This document shows positions 59,045 to 64,000 of a stretch of DNA of 64,000 bases, piece after piece; within the stretch, counting starts at the first letter, position 1; each line of letters starts with the position of its first letter. The stretch covers positions 310,001-374,000 of the forward strand of contig NZ_FOSW01000004.1 in the NCBI RefSeq assembly GCF_900114385.1. The letters run 5' to 3'. Made by a program: the position numbers and the translations under genes. Origin of the DNA: Geodermatophilus ruber. Its GTDB lineage: Bacteria; Actinomycetota; Actinomycetes; Mycobacteriales; Geodermatophilaceae. The notes below the pieces were generated by a model that did no database searches, was not told the origin of the DNA, and was given only the letters and a program-made list of their open reading frames with translations.

Positions 59045-60186
59045 GTGCGGCCGCCGAGCTGGACACCCTGCTGCGCCTGCTCGGTCCCGCCGACGGCACG
59101 CGGCCCCGGCCGCTGGTGGCCGCCCTCCCGTGGGCGCCGGTCGGGGCCGGGGCGGTCACCCTCGTGGAGCAGGTGGCCCGGCGCTGCCGGCTGGCCGTCC
59201 GCACGCACGCGTCGGCCGCGGGGCGGGGCCGGCCGCGCGTGGTCCGGCCGGTGCGGGGCTCGCTGCGGAACGGGCTGCGGGACCGGCTCCGCCGGCGGGC
59301 CGGCAGCGGCTACGTCGCGAGCCTGCCGTCGGGTGGACCGACGCTGCTGGACCTGCTGCTGCAGGAAGCCGGGGTCGTGCCCGTGTCCCGCCCGGCGGTC
59401 GGAGCGGACGGCGCCGTGCGGATCGCGGTGCGGCGCGGGCGGCAGCGGGCCGTGCTGCGGATGGGGCGCGCCGGGTCGGCCGCCGACCCCTCCCCGACGA
59501 TGGCGGGGCTGCACGCCCTCGCCCGCCTGGAGGATCCCCGCCTGCCCGCGGTCCTCGGCTCCGGCGAACGCGCGGAGGTCCGCTGGCTGCTCGAGACGAT
59601 GCTGCCCGGCCGCCGTCCCCGCGCGCTCTCCGGGGCGCTGCTCGACGACGTCGCGGCGCTCGTCGCGACGCTGCCGCACGGCACCGCGCCGGTCGCGGTT
59701 CGCGACGACGCGGAGGTGCTGGCCGCGGCGGCGCCGGACAGCGCCCCGGCCGTCCGGCGGGCCGCCGACTCCCTCGCCGCTTCCCCGGTGGGCGCGCGGA
59801 GCCAGCTGCGGCACGGTGACCTCTGGGCGGGCAACCTGCTCGCCGACGACTCCGGCCTGACCGGGGTCGTGGACTGGGACGCCTGGAGCTGGGGCGGGGT
59901 GCCGGCGGTGGACCTGCTGCACCTGATCGGCACCGACGAGCGGATCAGGACCCGCTCGTCACTCGGCGAGGTGTGGCTGCGCCGGCCCTGGGAGGACCCC
60001 CGCTTCACCACGCTGGTCGGCCGGCACTGGCCCGAGTGGGGTGCCGACGGCGAGATGCGCGCGCTCGTGGGCACGGCGTGGTGGCTGGGCCAGCTGGCGT
60101 CGGACCTGCGCCGCAATCCGGCGCTGGCGGCCGACCGCGGTTGGGTGTCGCGCAACATCAGCGCGGTGGCCCAGCGGCTCCCCTGA
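59041..60186 (+). CDS. APH-fold phosphotransferase
   Basis: 381 residues. After an unrecognised N-terminal segment (1-115, with LVAALPWAPVGAGAVTLVEQ) comes a choline/aminoglycoside-phosphotransferase-like fold: AVRRGRQRAVLRMGRAGSA (ATP lysine region weak), WLLETMLPGRRP, and the catalytic loop LRHGDLWAGNLLADD with the Asp and Asn, then VVDWDAWSWG with the metal Asp. It probably phosphorylates a hydroxyl on a sugar or alcohol. GTG 59041 overlaps the stop of the preceding kinase fusion, so the two are co-translated and likely act in one step series. It is convergent with the beta-helix gene. Confidence 0.75.
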   Translation: MSAAAELDTLLRLLGPADGTRPRPLVAALPWAPVGAGAVTLVEQVARRCRLAVRTHASAAGRGRPRVVRPVRGSLRNGLRDRLRRRAGSGYVASLPSGGPTLLDLLLQEAGVVPVSRPAVGADGAVRIAVRRGRQRAVLRMGRAGSAADPSPTMAGLHALARLEDPRLPAVLGSGERAEVRWLLETMLPGRRPRALSGALLDDVAALVATLPHGTAPVAVRDDAEVLAAAAPDSAPAVRRAADSLAASPVGARSQLRHGDLWAGNLLADDSGLTGVVDWDAWSWGGVPAVDLLHLIGTDERIRTRSSLGEVWLRRPWEDPRFTTLVGRHWPEWGADGEMRALVGTAWWLGQLASDLRRNPALAADRGWVSRNISAVAQRLP

Positions 60187-60202
60187 CGGTCAGCCTCGTC
60201 GG

Positions 60203-61318
60203 CTACTCGTCGTCGACACCGGCCCAGCGGCCGTAGGCGCGGGCCTGCTCGTCGGCCGGGAAGTACGGCCGGGCGCTCCCGGGCCCGCTCAGCCGCGGGT
60301 CCCGGCGGACGTTCCCGCCCCCGTCGGAGAGCCCGTCGACGTCCTCGAGCATGCCGGTGGACTCCCACCCGAGGCTGTCCCGGACGGTGTTGCCCGCTCC
60401 GTCGAGGCCGAACGCGGTCACGTTGGGGCGCCCCGCGGCCGCGCCGACGAGGATGCTGTTCTCGATCACCACGTCCGAGGTCTCGTAGGCGAGCTGCACG
60501 TTCGACGGGCCGCGGTTGTCGACCATCGTCACGTACCGGACGACGATGTCGCCCACCTCACCGGATCCCCGGCGCGGTCCGCCGATCTTGATCGCCCGCC
60601 CGTTGGAGCTGTGCGCCAGGATGCTGCGCTCGAGCACGCCACCGCCGGTACCGCAGTTCAGGTAGACGAGGTGGTCCTGGTTGGTCTCGTTGGACGGGTA
60701 CGTGTCGTGCACGTACAGGCCGCTGAGCGTGAACTCCTGCGGCTCCCCGTCGACCAGCAGGGCCGCGAACGACCGCGCTCCCCAGAGCTCCGCGTCGGCG
60801 AACCGCCAGCCCTCGCCGTCGGTCAGCTTGACCATGTGCTCGTCCGCGTCGTTGTCCTCGTCCCAGGTGACGTTGAGGCCGCGGATGTCCCACCAGGACA
60901 GGTCCGCCAGCCAGAGCAGGCCGACGACGACCGGGCGCGCGTCCGCCGCCGCGACCACCCGGACGGGCGCCTCCGGGGTGCCCGCGCGCAGGTCGAGGTC
61001 GATGTTCTCCCGGTACCGTCCGTCGCCGACGACCAGCACGTCCCCGGGCCCGAGCCGGGACAGGGCGTGCTCGAGGGTCCGCCAGGGGGCGTCCGGCCGC
61101 CCGCTGGCGTCGTCGTCCCCGTCGGGGGACACCGCGTACTGCTCCCCGGCGCCCACCGCCTCCGGCGCCGGCCGCCCGGGAGGGGCCTGCGGCGAGCCGG
61201 AGCCACCGTCGCGGGTGGCCAGCACCACGCCCCCTGCCAGCAGGACGGCGACCAGGAGCAGACCCAGGAGGAGCACCGCGCGGCGCCCGCGCCGGCCCTC
61301 CGCGGAGGGGTCAGCCAT
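60203..61318 (-). CDS. Membrane-anchored parallel beta-helix protein
   Basis: 371 residues. A basic start and one helix (AVLLLGLLLVAVLLAGGVVL) anchor a right-handed beta-helix domain (about 60-365) with repeating turns: LLWLADLSWWDIRGLNVTW, FTLSGLYVHDTYPSN, GVLERSILAHSSNGRAIKIGG, DIVVRYVTMVDNRGPSNVQL and DVVIENSILVGAAAG. The opening YAVSPDGDDDASGRPDAPWRTLEHAL is the typical start of Beta_helix/DUF1565 polysaccharide lyases or hydrolases in exopolysaccharide clusters. Catalytic residues cannot be assigned. Its ATG overlaps the stop of the upstream glycosyltransferase by 8 bases. Confidence 0.78.
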   Translation of the reverse strand: MADPSAEGRRGRRAVLLLGLLLVAVLLAGGVVLATRDGGSGSPQAPPGRPAPEAVGAGEQYAVSPDGDDDASGRPDAPWRTLEHALSRLGPGDVLVVGDGRYRENIDLDLRAGTPEAPVRVVAAADARPVVVGLLWLADLSWWDIRGLNVTWDEDNDADEHMVKLTDGEGWRFADAELWGARSFAALLVDGEPQEFTLSGLYVHDTYPSNETNQDHLVYLNCGTGGGVLERSILAHSSNGRAIKIGGPRRGSGEVGDIVVRYVTMVDNRGPSNVQLAYETSDVVIENSILVGAAAGRPNVTAFGLDGAGNTVRDSLGWESTGMLEDVDGLSDGGGNVRRDPRLSGPGSARPYFPADEQARAYGRWAGVDDE

Positions 61319-62471
61319 CCCGGCGGGCGGCCGCGCGGAACAGCTGCACGTAGCGCGCCGCCACCTCGTCCCAGCCGAAGAGCACGGACGACGCCTCGGC
61401 GCACGCCTCGCGTGCCCTCCGCAGCGCCTGCGGATCCCCGAGGAGCTCGCTGACGGCCGCGGCGAGCTCCTCGTCGGTCGCCCCCACCCGCAGGTGGGCG
61501 CCGAGCTCGTGCCCGCGGGCGGACTCGACCGAGGCCACGACGGGGCACCCGGCGCCCACCGCCTCGCCGACGGTGTTCTTGGTGCCCCGCCCGGTCCGCC
61601 CCGGGTAGACGGCGAGCTGGGCGCGGGCGAAGACGTCAGCGACGTCGGGCACGTCCCCGAGGACCTCGACGTCCGGGCCGGCCAGGGCCAGCACGTCCTC
61701 CGCGGGACGGCGGCCGGCCAGCAGGACCCGCACGCCGGGCACCTGCGGCCGCACGCGCGGCAGGACGTCCCGCACGAGCCGGGTGACCGCCTCGACGTTC
61801 GGCGGGTAGTCCAGGGTGCCGACGAACGCGATGGTGCCCGGTTCGGGAGCGGCCCCACCCCGGCCGGCGCCGGGCCGGGACGTGCCGTTGGGCAGCGCGA
61901 CCACGGTGCCACCGTGCCGGGAGCGGAGCCGTGCCGCGTCGGTCGGGCTGACCACCACGACGGCCGCGGCGCGCTCGGCGGCCAGCGCCTCCAGCCGCCG
62001 CGCCCGGCGGGCCTGAAGCCGGTCGTACCAGGCCGACGGGCCGCGGCCCTCGGACGCGCGCTCGGTCCAGTAGTCCGACCAGGGGTCGACCTCGTTGACC
62101 ACGACCGGCCCGGTCAGGTCGGCGAGGGGCGCGAACGTGTGCAGCCCGTGCAGGTAGGTGACGTCGTGCGCCGCCGCCTCGCGGACGATCGCAGCGTTCG
62201 CCCCGGACCGCTGCCAGGTGGCCCGCGGCAGCCGGGTCACCGGCTGGGTGAGGAGGGCCGTCCGCCCGGCGCGGACCGGCAACCGCGTGACCCGGGAGGC
62301 GCGGGCGAGCACGCGCGCGTCGGGCGGCTGGGGCCGGTCGGCGAAGTAGACGAGGTGGAGGTCGATGTCGTCGGGCAGCCGCGCCAGGACCTCGGCGGTG
62401 ATCATCGTGGACCCGTTCCCGCCGACCGGGTCGGTCGTCGGCGGGCTCTCCGCGACGACGAACAGCCTCAT
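61311..62471 (-). CDS. GT4-family glycosyltransferase
   Basis: 386 residues of GT-B fold. It begins MRLFVVAESPPTTDPVGGNG with donor-loop glycines, has VTYLHGLHTFAPLADLTGP in the acceptor domain and IAFVGTLDYPPNVEAVTRLV, VLLAGRRPAEDVLALAG and YPGRTGRGTKNTVGEAVGAGCPVV in the donor domain, where the KN(T/K)-E pattern replaces the usual EX7E lead. This matches the PEP-CTERM/EpsF-like GT4_PimA-unlike subgroup that extends exopolysaccharide units. ATG 62471 overlaps the upstream GT4 stop. Donor sugar unknown. Confidence 0.85.
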   Translation of the reverse strand: MRLFVVAESPPTTDPVGGNGSTMITAEVLARLPDDIDLHLVYFADRPQPPDARVLARASRVTRLPVRAGRTALLTQPVTRLPRATWQRSGANAAIVREAAAHDVTYLHGLHTFAPLADLTGPVVVNEVDPWSDYWTERASEGRGPSAWYDRLQARRARRLEALAAERAAAVVVVSPTDAARLRSRHGGTVVALPNGTSRPGAGRGGAAPEPGTIAFVGTLDYPPNVEAVTRLVRDVLPRVRPQVPGVRVLLAGRRPAEDVLALAGPDVEVLGDVPDVADVFARAQLAVYPGRTGRGTKNTVGEAVGAGCPVVASVESARGHELGAHLRVGATDEELAAAVSELLGDPQALRRAREACAEASSVLFGWDEVAARYVQLFRAAARRDG

Positions 62472-63616
62472 GCCGTCTGCCGCGGTCGACGGCCGGCGCT
62501 CCCCAGCTGCCGGTACTCCTGCAGCATGCGCCCGGCCAGCACCGGCCGGTCGTAGCCCTTCTCCGCCCGGCTGCGCGCGTCGGCCCCCATCCGCGCGCGC
62601 AGCGCCGGGTCCCGGACCAGCGACTCCAGGGCGTCGGCCAGGGCGGCCGGGTCGTGGCTCGGGACCACCCGACCGTCGACCCCGTCCCGGACGACGTCCC
62701 CGTTCGCCCCGACCGCGGTGACGACGACCGGCAGACCGCTGGCCATCGCCTCGAGGATCGCGATCGGCTGCCCCTCCCAGTGCGACGGCAGGACGAACAG
62801 CTGGGCACCCCGGAGGGCCCGGGTGACCTCCTCGGGCGGCAGGGACCCGAGCAGGCGGACGGGGAGGCCGGAGCGGTGGATCCGGTTCCGGAGCTCGTCC
62901 GCCTCCTCCTCCCCCACCTCGTGACCGCCCCCGACGACGTCCAGGTCCAGGGCGACGCCGCGGTCCCGGAGCAGCTCCAGCGCCGCGACCAGGTCGTGCA
63001 TGCCCTTCCGGCGGCTCAGCGTGCCCACGTAGACCGCGCGCGGCGGCTCGACCGCCGGGTCCGCCGGCGAGTAGGCGCCCACGTCGACGGCGTTGTGCAC
63101 GGTGGCCACCGACAGCCCCGGCACCAGCTCCCGGAGGATCCGCTCGCCCGGTGCCGCGACCGCGAGCACCCGGTGCGCGGTCACCCGCAGCGCCCGGAGC
63201 AGCAGGCGGTACGGGCGGGTGGGCCGGAACGCCTCCGGCCGGCCGGAGTTGAGCCGCCCGGAGTGGACGTGGCACAGGACCCCGGCGCCGGCCAGCCGGG
63301 CCGCGCCGCAGAGCAGCAGGGCGCGGACGAGCGGCAGCACGGGGAGCAGCGCCGTCTGGACGTGGACGACGTCGGCCTGCCGCGCCGCGCGGTAGCAGCG
63401 CACGGCGTCCTCGAGCGCGTGCCGGACGTTCTCCACCGAGAACCGCCCCGCGGCGCGTTCGGCCCGGCGCGTGACGTTCAGCAGCCGGTAGTCGACGCTG
63501 CGCCCGAGATCGGGATCGGTCAGCAGGTTCGCCATGAACGAGGCGATCCCGCCACGGGCGGGCGCCGCCTGGCCGACCAGCACGACGGCGATCGGGCGCC
63601 CGTCGGTCGAGCTCAT
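62468..63616 (-). CDS. GT4-family glycosyltransferase
   Basis: 382 residues, GT-B. N-terminal IAVVLVGQAAPARGGIASFMANLL with the GG donor loop, VHVQTALLPVLPLVRAL, CHVHSGRLNSGRPE; donor domain with VYVGTLSRRKGMHDLVAALELL, LLGSLPPEEVTRALRGAQLFVLPSHWEGQPIAILEAMASGLPVV in pattern, which contains the EX7E motif. Typical of exopolysaccharide GT4 enzymes. ATG 63616 with GGAGG 12 bases upstream is preferred over an in-frame ATG 69 bases earlier. It heads the minus-strand trio and is divergent from the polymerase-like gene. Confidence 0.87.
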   Translation of the reverse strand: MSSTDGRPIAVVLVGQAAPARGGIASFMANLLTDPDLGRSVDYRLLNVTRRAERAAGRFSVENVRHALEDAVRCYRAARQADVVHVQTALLPVLPLVRALLLCGAARLAGAGVLCHVHSGRLNSGRPEAFRPTRPYRLLLRALRVTAHRVLAVAAPGERILRELVPGLSVATVHNAVDVGAYSPADPAVEPPRAVYVGTLSRRKGMHDLVAALELLRDRGVALDLDVVGGGHEVGEEEADELRNRIHRSGLPVRLLGSLPPEEVTRALRGAQLFVLPSHWEGQPIAILEAMASGLPVVVTAVGANGDVVRDGVDGRVVPSHDPAALADALESLVRDPALRARMGADARSRAEKGYDRPVLAGRMLQEYRQLGSAGRRPRQTA

Positions 63617-63735
63617 CCGGGCGTACCTCCATCGGGTGGGTCCAGGGTGATGCGGTCCGCCGTTGGGGTGACCCACCGTTCGCACGGACTCACCAGGCGA
63701 AACGCCTCGGTACTGTACGCAGCCGAGGGGGGGTC

Positions 63736-64000
63736 ATGTCTGCACTACAGACGGCACTATCACTCTCCCGGGCGGCCGGGGAGCCCAGCATCGAGGCCCG
63801 GCCTCCCTCCCGGCCGATCCTCCCCGTCCTGCTCGGGGTGCTCACCGCCGTCTCGGTGGGGGTCGGGGTCGGGCTGGGGTACGAGCAGTACGTGCTCGTC
63901 GGCGTGCTGGCGGTGGCGCTCGGGCTGCTGAGCTTCCTCGTCCAGCGGGGCCTGCTCTACGTCCTCGTGCTGGTGCCCTTCGGGGAGTCACTGGGCCTGG
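63736..64000 (+). CDS. Polytopic membrane protein, likely O-antigen polymerase/ligase, N-terminal part
   Basis: 88 codons before the window ends. After a soluble lead (MSALQTALSLSRAAGEPSIE) come at least two hydrophobic helices: ILPVLLGVLTAVSVGVGVGLG with YEQY after it, and VLVGVLAVALGLLSFLV, then LLYVLVLVPFGESLG. The helix order and the position beside a flippase, initiating transferase and GT4 genes fit the Wzy/O-antigen ligase family. AGGGGGGG precedes the ATG. Most of the gene is outside the window, so the family is inferred from context. Confidence 0.6.
   Translation, partial: MSALQTALSLSRAAGEPSIEARPPSRPILPVLLGVLTAVSVGVGVGLGYEQYVLVGVLAVALGLLSFLVQRGLLYVLVLVPFGESLGL

Overview
The window is very GC-rich DNA with mostly GTG and ATG starts (a few TTG), many 4-base gene overlaps, a PknB-type kinase and an actinobacterial NAD-binding ion channel. 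Together these point to a high-GC actinomycete. The protein styles resemble Geodermatophilaceae (Blastococcus, Geodermatophilus, Modestobacter), but that placement is inference; no rRNA or marker comparison was possible. It looks like chromosome: there are three tRNA genes and many conserved genes, and I found no insertion sequence, integrase, phage or CRISPR array.

Layout. 1-9.9 kb: ion channel (cut by the window edge), Ser/Thr kinase, tRNA-Ser(CGA), and an operon of O-methyltransferase, TadA-associated protein, HAD phosphatase and TadA; then a thioesterase and prephenate dehydrogenase, a UDP-glucuronate decarboxylase and a membrane protein with a VWA domain. 9.9-17.7 kb (minus strand): seven genes joined by 4-base overlaps encoding GmhA, HldE, a GT2-GmhB fusion and four more glycosyltransferases, which looks like a nucleotide-heptose glycan operon. 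17.8-29.1 kb: MarR regulator, secreted anchored protein, FMN hydroxy-acid oxidase, sensor kinase, MacB/FtsX-type ABC exporter, and a small catabolic group (IclR regulator, orphan solute-binding lipoprotein, FAD monooxygenase). 29.3-39.3 kb: MMPL exporter, a two-component operon with an extra stand-alone receiver, tRNA-Arg(ACG), divergent cyclic-di-GMP genes and tRNA-Ser(GCT). 39.4-46.5 kb: MFS transporter, CGNR regulator, PAP2-diacylglycerol-kinase fusion, proline-rich secreted protein, a degenerate sugar transferase, a DoxX-like protein and an HhH-PHP phosphoesterase.

46.5-64 kb is an exopolysaccharide-type locus. It has an initiating sugar transferase, a FemAB-like acyltransferase, a flippase, two GT4 glycosyltransferases, the start of a polytopic protein placed like an O-antigen polymerase/ligase, a membrane-anchored beta-helix protein, and an unusual pair made of a nucleotidyltransferase-kinase fusion and an APH-fold kinase. 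Two paralogous surface proteins sit in the middle, one with duplicated FnIII plus beta-rich modules. This cluster and the heptose operon are the most promising places for undescribed glycan biology.

Three genes only make sense with rare start codons (ATT at 19270, CTG at 32188, CTG at 45426). Several long perfect inverted repeats, at 20992-21027, 41319-41363 and 7066-7081, mark likely control sites or terminators.
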